A stretch of DNA of 64,000 bases from an uncultured Latescibacterota bacterium. Its GTDB lineage: Bacteria; Latescibacterota; UBA2968; UBA8231. Positions 52,052-59,427 of the stretch are shown in pieces. A model generated the notes under the pieces. That model was not told where the DNA came from and did no database searches. It worked only from the letters and a program-made list of their open reading frames with translations. Positions within the stretch are counted from its first letter, which is position 1, and the number at the start of each line of letters is the position of its first letter. The stretch spans positions 5,464,049-5,528,048 of the forward strand of contig OY282352.1 in NCBI GenBank assembly GCA_958295495.1, read 5' to 3'. The position numbers and the translations under genes are program-made.

Positions 52052-52390
52052 TCACAGGGCACTTTCGCCCGTCTCGCCGGTGCGGATGCGCACGGCTTCT
52101 TGGATTGGCGAGGCAAAGACCTTGCCGTCGCCGACTTTGCCAGACTTGGCCGCCTCGACGATGGTGTTGATCGCCTGCTCGTGGTCTGCGTCCTTGACGA
52201 CGACCTCGATTTTGATCTTGGGGACAAAATCAATGCGGTACTCGGCGCCGCGATAGACCTCGCGGTGGCCGCGCTGGCGGCCAAAGCCCCGCACTTCGGT
52301 TACGGACATGCCGGCGATGCCCCGTTCGCCGAGGGCCTTCTGCACGTGCTCAAGGGCCGATGGCCGGAGAAATGCTTCAATTTTATACAT
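52052..52390 (-). CDS. glnK: P-II nitrogen regulatory protein (GlnK type)
   Basis: A 112-aa trimeric signal protein that reads 2-oxoglutarate and ATP/ADP and gates ammonium transport. The T-loop keeps Tyr51 (VYRGAEYRIDFVPK), the uridylylation site. The B- and C-loops read VGDGKVFASPI and VRIRTGETGESAL. It lies 17 bases downstream of amtB, the classic pairing, so GlnK is a better name than GlnB. Confidence 0.95.
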   Translation of the reverse strand: MYKIEAFLRPSALEHVQKALGERGIAGMSVTEVRGFGRQRGHREVYRGAEYRIDFVPKIKIEVVVKDADHEQAINTIVEAAKSGKVGDGKVFASPIQEAVRIRTGETGESAL

Positions 52391-52407
52391 CGTTGGGTCT
52401 CCCTCGC

Positions 52408-53754
52408 TTAGTTGTTGATGTGCTGGAAATCCGCGTATGCGGGCTGGCCGTGCTCGCTTAGATCGAGGCCCTCGTCCTCGTCCTCCTCATCGACGCGGAA
52501 CCCGAGTAGTGCCTTGACGATGGTCGCGAGGACAAAAGAAAAGATAAACGCAAAGAGGGCGTAAGACAGGGTGCCCAATATCTGGGTGCCCACGCTGTGG
52601 TCGGCGTTGGTGCTGAATAGCCCGACCGCGATTGTGCCCCAGATGCCGCAGATGCCGTGTACGGAGATGGCACCGACCGGATCGTCGATCTTGATGCGGT
52701 CGATAAAGACAATGGCGAAAACGACGATGATCCCGGCGATCAGCCCAATCCAGATGGCCCCGGCCCAAGTGACCACGTCGGCCCCGGCCGTGATGCCGAC
52801 CAAGCCGGCGAGGATGCCGTTGAGTGCCATGGTGATGTCGGGCTTTTTAAGGTAGATATAGGAGGTGAAAATCGAGGCCATACAACCGGCTGCAGCGGCG
52901 AGGGTCGTGGTGACGAAAACCAGCGATACGGCCGCCGGGTCGGCGCTGAGCACCGAGCCGCCATTGAAGCCGAACCAACCGAGCCAGAGCATGAAAACGC
53001 CGATAGTCGATAGCGGCATGCTGTGCCCGAGGATGGGCCTGATTTCCCCATTGATGTACTTGCCCTTGCGCGCCCCTAGCACCAAAACTGCGGCGAGGGC
53101 CGAGAAGCCGCCAAAGGCATGCACGACCGACGAGCCGGCGAAATCGTAGAAACCGAGGTCGTCGAGCCAGCCAGCACCCCACTTCCAAGAGCCTGCTATG
53201 GTGTAGCCAAAGGCCACCAAGATCACCGCGTAGAGCATGAAGCCCGACAGCTTGACGCGCTCGGCCACAGCACCGGAGACGATGGTCGCGGCCGTGGCAG
53301 CGAACATGGCTTGGAAGATGAAGTCCGACCAATAGGTGTAATCCGCGTACTGGTTGGTCAGGTTGGCCACCTCGCTGTCAAAGCCGATCCAGCCCTTGAG
53401 GGCCAACACATCGGCGATGAGCCAGTCGTCGCCCGGATACATGATGTTGAAGCCACACAAGGCGTAGGTGAGGATGCCGGCCGAGATGATAAAGAGGTTC
53501 TTAAAGAGGATGTTGACCGTGTTCTTCTGCCGGGTCAGGCCGGATTCGAGCGCGGCAAAGCCCAAGTGCATGATGAAGACCAAAGCTGCGGCGATGAGAA
53601 TCCACAGGTTGTCCACCATGAATTTGGGATAGGCCAAGGGCATGGCCTGGAAGGCTTCTACGGTTGTGAAATCCCCGGCCGAAGCCTGAGTTGTCGCCCC
53701 GAGGACCCCGGCACAAATCCATAAGAGCGAAGGACGGTTGCGAAAAACAGACAT
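52408..53754 (-). CDS. amtB: Ammonium transporter
   Basis: A 448-aa membrane protein. ATG 53754 is preferred over an upstream TTG because a purine-rich GGAAGGGA site precedes it. A cleavable signal (LWICAGVLGATTQASA) is followed by 11 membrane segments. The twin His lining the pore are in YDFAGSSVVHAFGG and GAISVHGICGIWG; the Phe gate region is AMFAATAATIVSGAVAERV. A long acidic C-terminal tail (RVDEEDEDEGLDLSEHG) should meet GlnK. A sigma-54 promoter lies 75 bases upstream (53829-53845). Confidence 0.95.
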   Translation of the reverse strand: MSVFRNRPSLLWICAGVLGATTQASAGDFTTVEAFQAMPLAYPKFMVDNLWILIAAALVFIMHLGFAALESGLTRQKNTVNILFKNLFIISAGILTYALCGFNIMYPGDDWLIADVLALKGWIGFDSEVANLTNQYADYTYWSDFIFQAMFAATAATIVSGAVAERVKLSGFMLYAVILVAFGYTIAGSWKWGAGWLDDLGFYDFAGSSVVHAFGGFSALAAVLVLGARKGKYINGEIRPILGHSMPLSTIGVFMLWLGWFGFNGGSVLSADPAAVSLVFVTTTLAAAAGCMASIFTSYIYLKKPDITMALNGILAGLVGITAGADVVTWAGAIWIGLIAGIIVVFAIVFIDRIKIDDPVGAISVHGICGIWGTIAVGLFSTNADHSVGTQILGTLSYALFAFIFSFVLATIVKALLGFRVDEEDEDEGLDLSEHGQPAYADFQHINN

Positions 53755-53828
53755 GGGCAATCCCTTCCCTTTAGCGATGAGGAGGCATCCAATTGACGCC
53801 TCGTGGATGCGAACGTCGGATGCTACAA

Positions 53829-53845
53829 GGCAAGAAATGTGCCAA
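53829..53845 (-). promoter_or_regulatory. Sigma-54 (-24/-12) promoter for amtB-glnK
   Basis: On the - strand the sequence reads TTGGCACATTTCTTGCC, which matches the sigma-54 consensus TGGCAC-N5-TTGC. The invariant GG and GC are 10 bases apart. It lies 75 bases before the amtB start and downstream of the gene for a NifA-like sigma-54 activator on the same strand. Confidence 0.85.
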
Positions 53846-53937
53846 GTGGATTGGGCGCGGATACTTCACAATTGTAGCTTATTGTAAATTAGGGAGTTAA
53901 AAAAAATAACAATAAAGAGGAGGACGAGGTAGGCACA

Positions 53938-53982
53938 ACTACAAAATTGAAACAGTATCAAGGAATAACAATTTTGTAGTTT
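53938..53982. repeat. A/T-rich inverted repeat after the NifA-like gene
   Basis: AACTACAAAATTG (53938-53950) and CAATTTTGTAGTT (53970-53982) are perfect inverted copies, 13 bp, separated by 19 bases. They start 7 bases beyond the regulator stop (- strand), between it and the sigma-54 promoter. A related half-site (ACAATTGTAG) is near 53869. It could be a terminator or an activator binding site for amtB. Confidence 0.55.
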
Positions 53983-53988
53983 ATATTG

Positions 53989-55533
53989 CTATTTCTTGTA
54001 ATTTTTCGGGCAGATATCTAGTTTTTGGATGCGATAAGAGAAAATGCGGGTCGTAGTGCCGAGGGTGCGGGCGGCCTCGGCCATATTGCCGCGGGCGTTC
54101 TTGAGGGCCTCGATGACGATTTCTCGTTCATAGGCCCGCATCATCGCGTTAAACGAGCCGGTGACCGGCGTTCCGGTAGCGTCAGCCGTCTGCAGGGAGG
54201 GGGGCAGGTGGTGGCCGTGGATGACGCCGTCGTTACTGAGAATGATCGCCCGTTCAATGCAGTTTTCCAGTTCGCGCACGTTGCCCGGCCAATGGTAGCT
54301 CATCATCATGTCAATGGCAGGCGTAGAGATGCGGTGCATCTCTACGCCGTACTGGCGGGAGTACTTTTCGAGGAAGTGGTCGGCGAGCCGGGTGATGTCG
54401 GATTTGCGCTCGCGCAAGGGCGGGATGAAGATGGGAAAGACATTGAGCCGGTAGAAGAGATCCTCGCGGAAGGACCCCTCGTCCATGGCTTTTTCCAGAT
54501 CTATGTGGGTCGCCGCCACGACGCGGACATCAATCGACACCGGGCCGCGGCCGCCGAGGCGCTCGACTTCGCGGTTTTGCAGCACGCGGAGCAGCTTGAC
54601 CTGTGCGCTTGGGCTGAGCTCGCCGATTTCGTCGAGGAAAATCGTCCCGCCGCGCGCTCGTTCAAACCGGCCGGCTTTGCTCGTCGAAGCCCCGGTGTAA
54701 GCGCCGCGCTCGTGGCCGAATAGCTCGGATTCGACCAAGGTCTCCGGCAGGGCTGCGACATGCACTTTGACAAAGGGTTTGTTGGCGCGTAAGCTGTTGT
54801 AATGTATAGCATCTGCGACAAGTTCCTTACCCGTGCCGCTCGCGCCGCGCAACAGGACCGTGGCGTCGCTGGGGGCCACTTGGCCGATGAGTTGGCCAAC
54901 CTCCTGCATAGATCGGGCGTTGCCGATGAGGTTGGCCGGATGGAAGCGCTCGCGGAGCTCGTTTTGCAGGCGCAAGTTTTCGTCGAGAAGCTCGGTTTGC
55001 TCGGCGCGGGCGCGTTGGCGGGCGGCGACCGATTGGCCGATCATGACGGATATGATGGACAGCAGGCGCACGGTATCTTGCAGGTTTTCGTTATTTTTAT
55101 AAGGGATATCGACGCTAATGGTGCCTACTACCTGCTGCTGCTGTAGGATGGGTACGCAAATAAACGAGGTCTGGCTCTTGGCCGCGCTGCCGCGCGCGCC
55201 AGTGCGGTTGAGAAAGAGAGGCTCGCTGCTGATGCGCGGCACGATCACGGGTTTGCCAGATTCTACGACCTTGCCGGTAATGCCTTCGCCGACGTCGTAG
55301 CGGCCTCGCTTGATTTCCGATTGCGAGAGCCCATAAGCCACGTCAATGGAGACTTGGGTGGCTTCTTGGCTCAAGAGGCTGACTGTCCCCAAGCTCATGT
55401 CGAGCTGGTCGCACATGAGCTTGAGAATGGCGTTGAGTGCCTCCTCAAACTCGGTCGTCGAGCCTAGTATTTGCCCGATGCCGTGTAGGATGGAGATTTG
55501 TTGTTGGGCACTAGCGGTCGGTTGGGTGGACAT
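53989..55533 (-). CDS. NifA-like sigma-54-dependent activator (GAF, AAA+, Fis HTH)
   Basis: A 514-aa regulator. Residues about 25-175 form a GAF sensor domain (FICVPILQQQQVVGTISVD). The AAA+ core has P-loop GASGTGKE at 230-237, the sigma-54 contact loop as GAYTGA at 277-282 (Tyr for the usual Phe, a known tolerated change), FLDEIGELSPSAQ and RLNVFPIFIPPLRER. The C-terminus is a Fis-type HTH (NMAEAARTLGTTTRIFSYRIQKL). The N-terminal GAF and lack of a receiver domain make it NifA/AnfA-like rather than NtrC. It precedes amtB on the same strand and is the obvious activator of the promoter at 53829. Confidence 0.9.
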   Translation of the reverse strand: MSTQPTASAQQQISILHGIGQILGSTTEFEEALNAILKLMCDQLDMSLGTVSLLSQEATQVSIDVAYGLSQSEIKRGRYDVGEGITGKVVESGKPVIVPRISSEPLFLNRTGARGSAAKSQTSFICVPILQQQQVVGTISVDIPYKNNENLQDTVRLLSIISVMIGQSVAARQRARAEQTELLDENLRLQNELRERFHPANLIGNARSMQEVGQLIGQVAPSDATVLLRGASGTGKELVADAIHYNSLRANKPFVKVHVAALPETLVESELFGHERGAYTGASTSKAGRFERARGGTIFLDEIGELSPSAQVKLLRVLQNREVERLGGRGPVSIDVRVVAATHIDLEKAMDEGSFREDLFYRLNVFPIFIPPLRERKSDITRLADHFLEKYSRQYGVEMHRISTPAIDMMMSYHWPGNVRELENCIERAIILSNDGVIHGHHLPPSLQTADATGTPVTGSFNAMMRAYEREIVIEALKNARGNMAEAARTLGTTTRIFSYRIQKLDICPKNYKK

Positions 55534-55820
55534 AAGGACATCCTATTTTACGACTTTTTTGTCATTAAAATGAGTAAAAATAACATTTTTGTAAATATCA
55601 AAAAGCTACATATTCGTTGTGAGAAGCGAAAAATCGACCAAAAACACAGTGTCACACGCCGGAGAGGGCGTCATTCAATCAATCGTACATTGTTGTAGCA
55701 TAAACTATGCCATCGCAGGTTGAGGTCCAAAAGGCCAGCGCACGGCGGCCGGGGGAAGGTCATTGCCGCCGCAGGTTGCGCGCTAGCAGCAACAACACCA
55801 CCTCATCGCATCAGAGGGGC

Positions 55821-56420
55821 CTGACAGCAGCAGGGGCCGCTTGGGATCTTCGGGAGGACATAGGAGCGACCAAGGCGGACCAAATCATCTTCGCCGCGAT
55901 GGAGATGGACTCTCCCCGCGCCAATACCTTTGAGGAGTTTTATGATAATGTGCTGCTTGCCGACGACGACCTGTACGGGAATGGAACTTGGAACTGGCAG
56001 GGGTGTAGTCAAGGGGGCGACAAAAGCCCCCACGCCGGTGAAATATGGGAGGCCTTTGACGACAATCATGGGATGCCCTCCAGCCTGCTCGACGAAGATC
56101 CCGATTGTCCCTCGTCGAAGCCGCAAGCGCAAGGAGCGGCTGCCGAGGCGGTTGAAGGGGCCTATCCCAATCCGTTCAACTCGTCTGTGATAGTGCGCTA
56201 TCGCCTCGACGAGCCCGGGCGGGTCGATGTGGCTATCTATTCCATCACCGGCCAACTCATAAGACGCCTATCCTCTCAGGAGAATGCGCAGCCGGGGTCG
56301 TACTCGGTTGCTTGGGATGGGCAATCGGATGGGGGCGCACACGTGGCCAGCGGCGTGTACTTTGTCCGCATCCAGTCGCCTTCCTTGATCGAGTCGTTCA
56401 AGATCAGCTTGATTCGGTAG
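55821..56420 (+). pseudogene. 3' remnant of a large secreted metallopeptidase with Por/FlgD-type sorting tail
   Basis: From 55821 the frame reads LTAAGAAWDLREDIGATKAD, then FEEFYDNVLLADDDLYGNG and EIWEAFDDNHG, which look like the last helices of a large secreted protease. A C-terminal sorting domain follows (AYPNPFNSSVIVRYRLDEPG, VAIYSITGQLIRRL, WDGQSDGGAHVASGVYFVR). The codons from 55707 to 55820 are polar, Arg-rich and lack a signal peptide, so the gene has lost its 5' part, including any catalytic site. It could still be translated from an internal start but would not be exported. Confidence 0.6.
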
Positions 56421-56425
56421 CAGAG

Positions 56426-57043
56426 ATGAGACCGCTGACGCTCAGCCTTATAGCCTGTTGGGTCTTGGCCGCTTGTAGTGATCCGATGGGTTATTCGTGT
56501 GAGGATCCCGAGCCTTGGCCGGATTGGTCCTGTGCATCGGCGAAGTTGGCGCTCACATGCGCTCGTCTCCCGCTACCGGAGGCTGTGTGCCCGGGAGTAT
56601 TATTCCCTCTTTTTTCTTGGGCGATGAATGATCGGAACTGGAGCTTGCTTATATACTTGATGTCCCCAGACTTCACGTTTGTCGATGAGACGACCGGAAT
56701 CAGCACACAAGGCCGAGCGCACGAAGAAAGCCTATTCGATAGGAGTCTGAACTGCCACTACTACCGTAGAGCAGAGTTCGATTTCCACGTTTCCTCCCGT
56801 ACTCAGAAGGAGGCGTGTCAAAAGGTGTGTGGAACGGTCGAAATGCGCCTGTTCCGCAAGGAAGACGTTGGTTTAATAGTCAACGACTACACCTGTCTGA
56901 CGGCCTGCCCGCAACCCGAGGACGGTCTATGGCGACTGACCGAGTGGCGGACTTTGCGGAGTGTGCCCCCTGCGCAAATCGAGGAGGGATTTGAAGTGGT
57001 AACTTGGGGCGAAGTCAAAAGAAAGGAGTGGTGCATAGGCTGA
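56426..57043 (+). CDS. Small lipoprotein of unknown function
   Basis: A 205-aa protein starting at ATG 56426, five bases after the previous stop; the longer open frame shadows the preceding gene. A lipoprotein signal is clear (LSLIACWVLAACSD, acylated Cys near residue 16). The mature domain contains about ten Cys residues, suggesting disulphides, and has a SnoaL/NTF2-like flavour (AMNDRNWSLLIYLMSPDFTFVDETTG, later LWRLTEWRTL), a fold with no fixed role. A strong intrinsic terminator follows at 57051-57088. Confidence 0.7.
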   Translation: MRPLTLSLIACWVLAACSDPMGYSCEDPEPWPDWSCASAKLALTCARLPLPEAVCPGVLFPLFSWAMNDRNWSLLIYLMSPDFTFVDETTGISTQGRAHEESLFDRSLNCHYYRRAEFDFHVSSRTQKEACQKVCGTVEMRLFRKEDVGLIVNDYTCLTACPQPEDGLWRLTEWRTLRSVPPAQIEEGFEVVTWGEVKRKEWCIG

Positions 57044-57050
57044 ATGGCAT

Positions 57051-57088
57051 AGGCCCCCTTGGCACGTCGTTGCCAAGGGGGCCTTTTT
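57051..57088 (+). terminator. Intrinsic terminator after the lipoprotein gene
   Basis: AGGCCCCCTTGGCA pairs perfectly with TGCCAAGGGGGCCT (14 bp) around a CGTCGT loop and is followed by a T-run (57084-57088). This is the clearest terminator in the window. Confidence 0.9.
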
Positions 57089-57204
57089 ATGCCCGAAAAT
57101 TTCAAAGAACACCACTACTTCATTGCCGTAATGCATCAACCCGGTTATTATTTTGCAATGAGAATTTTTGCAATGTCAGTAAACAGTGGTCGTGCGAGGT
57201 CGGC

Positions 57205-57978
57205 ATGAGTCGAGATCTGACCGACCTGTTAAATGAATGGTCCTTCGATCCAGAGGCGAATGTGCGGAAAGTATCGGGAAGGGATGGGGTTGCGAAAATC
57301 CAGATCCGGGTGGATCAAGGGGCTTTTCAGGGCATTTTGCAGCTAAATCTCGATGGCCGGCCCGATGGCCGACGGCCTCACGGGCAGGATTTTGCCCTCG
57401 ATTACTATCGAAGCGAGTTGGAAAAATACCGCCGCAAGTACGGGGCCAGCGACGAGGGCTTCGCGCTCGATGAAGCGGCTTGCCGCGAGCTTTTCGACGA
57501 GGGGAGCCGCTTGTACAAGCGCTACGCCTTTCTGATCCAACTGCACGACTACCGGCGGGTCGTGCGCGATACCGAGCGCAATATGGTGCTCTTTCGGTTT
57601 GTCAACCGCTATGCCGAGCGCGAAGAAGACCGCGACAATCTAGAGAAATGGTGGCCCTATGTCTTGCGCATCAACGGCGTGGCCCGGGCCATGATCGCCG
57701 TCGGCGACCAAGACTACGACGGCGCGTTGGACATCGTGCGGCGCACCCGCGCCCGGATTGGCACGTGGCCCGAAGTGGAGGCCGAGGAGTTCTATATTGA
57801 GCGCGAGCGTTCAGAAGCCGCGCTCGAGGAGCTGGAGCTGGAGGTCTTGCAAAAGAGGCCGCTGAGCGAAAAGGAGCAGCTAGAGCACTGGCTACAAGAA
57901 GCGGTCGAGAGCGAAGAGTTTGAAAAAGCCGCGCTCTTGCGCGACGAACTCAAGAAGTTGCGGGAAGGCCAAGGCTGA
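57205..57978 (+). CDS. UVR-motif cytosolic protein
   Basis: A 257-aa protein starting at ATG 57205; the open frame upstream crosses the terminator and is not coding. The N-terminal part is beta-rich (VAKIQIRVDQGAFQGILQLNLDG). A long helical region follows, with tetratricopeptide-like features (RVVRDTERNMVLFRFVNRYAE). The C-terminus is a UVR motif (SEKEQLEHWLQEAVESEEFEKAALLRDEL), the helical pair of UvrB, UvrC and McsA that binds a partner protein. Role unknown; perhaps a DNA-repair or stress adaptor. It is convergent with the sigma-70 gene. Confidence 0.75.
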   Translation: MSRDLTDLLNEWSFDPEANVRKVSGRDGVAKIQIRVDQGAFQGILQLNLDGRPDGRRPHGQDFALDYYRSELEKYRRKYGASDEGFALDEAACRELFDEGSRLYKRYAFLIQLHDYRRVVRDTERNMVLFRFVNRYAEREEDRDNLEKWWPYVLRINGVARAMIAVGDQDYDGALDIVRRTRARIGTWPEVEAEEFYIERERSEAALEELELEVLQKRPLSEKEQLEHWLQEAVESEEFEKAALLRDELKKLREGQG

Positions 57979-58016
57979 GCAGTCGCACCAGCCCCTATTA
58001 TCCCTACCAATTAGCG

Positions 58017-58046
58017 GTCCGCTGCCCCTAAGCGCGGGCAGCGGAC
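58017..58046. terminator. Bidirectional hairpin between UVR gene and sigma-70 gene
   Basis: GTCCGCTGCCC (58017-58027) and GGGCAGCGGAC (58036-58046) form an 11-bp perfect stem between the two convergent stops. It has no T-run. Confidence 0.6.
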
Positions 58047-58058
58047 TCAGTTGCAATC

Positions 58059-58931
58059 CTAGTAAAACTCCGTCTCATCTACCAACGCGAGGAGCGACTG
58101 GTAGCGAGCCGGGTGGCGGAGCTTGCCCAGGGCGCGCTCCTTGAGCTGGCGCACGCGCTCCCGCGTCAAGCCCATCAACCCGCCGATCTGCTCCAAGGTC
58201 AGAGCTTGGCTGCCGTCGAGACCGAAGTACAGGCGAATGATGCGCAACTCGCGGTCTTCGAGGCTGGCGAGGGCTTCCTCTAAGTGGGCGCGAGCCGAGC
58301 TTTGCAAGACGTCGCTGTCGGGCGTGGCCTGATTGTCGTCGGCGAGGAAGCTGAGCAGGCTGCGGTCGTCGTCGTCCTCAAAGGACTCGTCGAGCGAGCG
58401 CACCGAGCGGGCGCTGAGCATGGTGTCGAGAACCTCCTCGGTTGGCAGGCCCAACTCAGCGGCGATCTCCTCGACGTCCGGCTCGCTCTCGCGGCCTTGG
58501 CCCAGCTTGCGCACGGCCCGCGAAATGTCCTTGAGCAGGCTGAGCTTGTTCAGGGGCAGGCGCACGGTGCGGGCGTGCTCGGCAATGGTCTGCAAGATGG
58601 ACTGCCTGATCCACCACACCGCGTACGAAATGAACTTGTAGCCCTTGGTGCCGTCGAAGCGCTCGGCAGCGGTCAGCAAGCCCACATTGCCCGCGCTGAT
58701 TAGGTCCTCTAGCGAGAGACCGCGGTTCTGGTAGTTTTTGGCCACATCAATGACGAAGCGCAGATTGGCTTGAACCAACTCGTCGCGGGCGGCCATGTCG
58801 CCGTCTTGGATCCGCGCTGACAGTTCGACTTCCCGCTGGCGGCTCAGCGGCCGAGACTCGGCAATGTCGTCGAAATAGAGGCGCAGTGTGTTGTCCTCAT
58901 CGCTTAGGGCTTCTTGGATAGCGTAAGCCAT
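58059..58931 (-). CDS. RNA polymerase sigma-70 factor, short primary/RpoS-like type
   Basis: A 290-aa sigma factor with regions 1.2 to 4.2 and no long N-terminal 1.1 region. Region 1.2 is DEDNTLRLYFDDI; region 2 has DELVQANLRFVIDVAKNYQNRG, GNVGLLTAAERFD and FISYAVWWIRQSILQTI; region 3 has VRLPLNKLSLL; region 4 ends in LTLEQIGGLMGLTRERVRQLKERALGKLRHP. Primary sigma factors of Bacteroidota and relatives are this short, so this may be the housekeeping one, though an RpoS-like role is possible. Three TGCAAA-type dyads lie upstream of it (58966-59373). Confidence 0.88.
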   Translation of the reverse strand: MAYAIQEALSDEDNTLRLYFDDIAESRPLSRQREVELSARIQDGDMAARDELVQANLRFVIDVAKNYQNRGLSLEDLISAGNVGLLTAAERFDGTKGYKFISYAVWWIRQSILQTIAEHARTVRLPLNKLSLLKDISRAVRKLGQGRESEPDVEEIAAELGLPTEEVLDTMLSARSVRSLDESFEDDDDRSLLSFLADDNQATPDSDVLQSSARAHLEEALASLEDRELRIIRLYFGLDGSQALTLEQIGGLMGLTRERVRQLKERALGKLRHPARYQSLLALVDETEFY

Positions 58932-58965
58932 GTGCGAAACCTTCCTTGGGTAATGGGGTCAGCAG

Positions 58966-59373
58966 GTGCAAATTTTTGCACTCAGTTGCAACAATTTTGG
59001 GCCGGCGTTCCGCAAGGCACTTGAATTACGCGAGTTAGAAGCGCCAAGCTCTAGGTACTCAAAGTGCAAAATTTGCATTCCTACCGTTTTAGTTCGGGAC
59101 TGCAAAGCGTCCCCTCGTTGCTCAATGCTTGCTCTGGCAAAATTGGTTGCTCTGTATTAACAAATAGTTAAGGCCAATGCCGGCTGTGAAACTCTTCTGG
59201 TCGCGCGGAGGGCGACCGGCACTCCTTTCGACTCACGTATAGATAAGCAAATTCAATGCCACCTTTGCTTGCTTGCTAGGTAAGATATTGTGAATAATTT
59301 ACTTACGAAAAAGGCTCTGCTGGGCGAGGAGCGGGTCGAGGGGCCGCGCAGACGCAAAAGTGCAAAAAATGCA
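58966..59373. promoter_or_regulatory. Regulatory intergenic region with TGCAAA/TTTGCA dyads
   Basis: The 496-base gap between the sigma-70 gene (start 58931) and the end of the NtrC-type gene (59428) has no protein gene. It holds a perfect dyad GTGCAAA-TT-TTTGCAC at 58966-58981, a second TGCAAA-A-TTTGCA at 59065-59077, and a weaker TGCAAA-AA-ATGCA at 59361-59373. The first lies 35 bases upstream of the sigma factor start, where a repressor or activator would act. The rest of the gap looks featureless. Confidence 0.6.
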
Positions 59374-59427
59374 GGAGTCGCCTGAAGTTGGCGAATGGGC
59401 TGCCGCCAGCCGCCAGCCGCTAGCGCG

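Noticed and set aside
57004..57204. N-terminal extension of the UVR-motif gene
   Set aside because: It would have to be translated through a 14-bp terminator hairpin with T-run; ATG 57205 is the better start.
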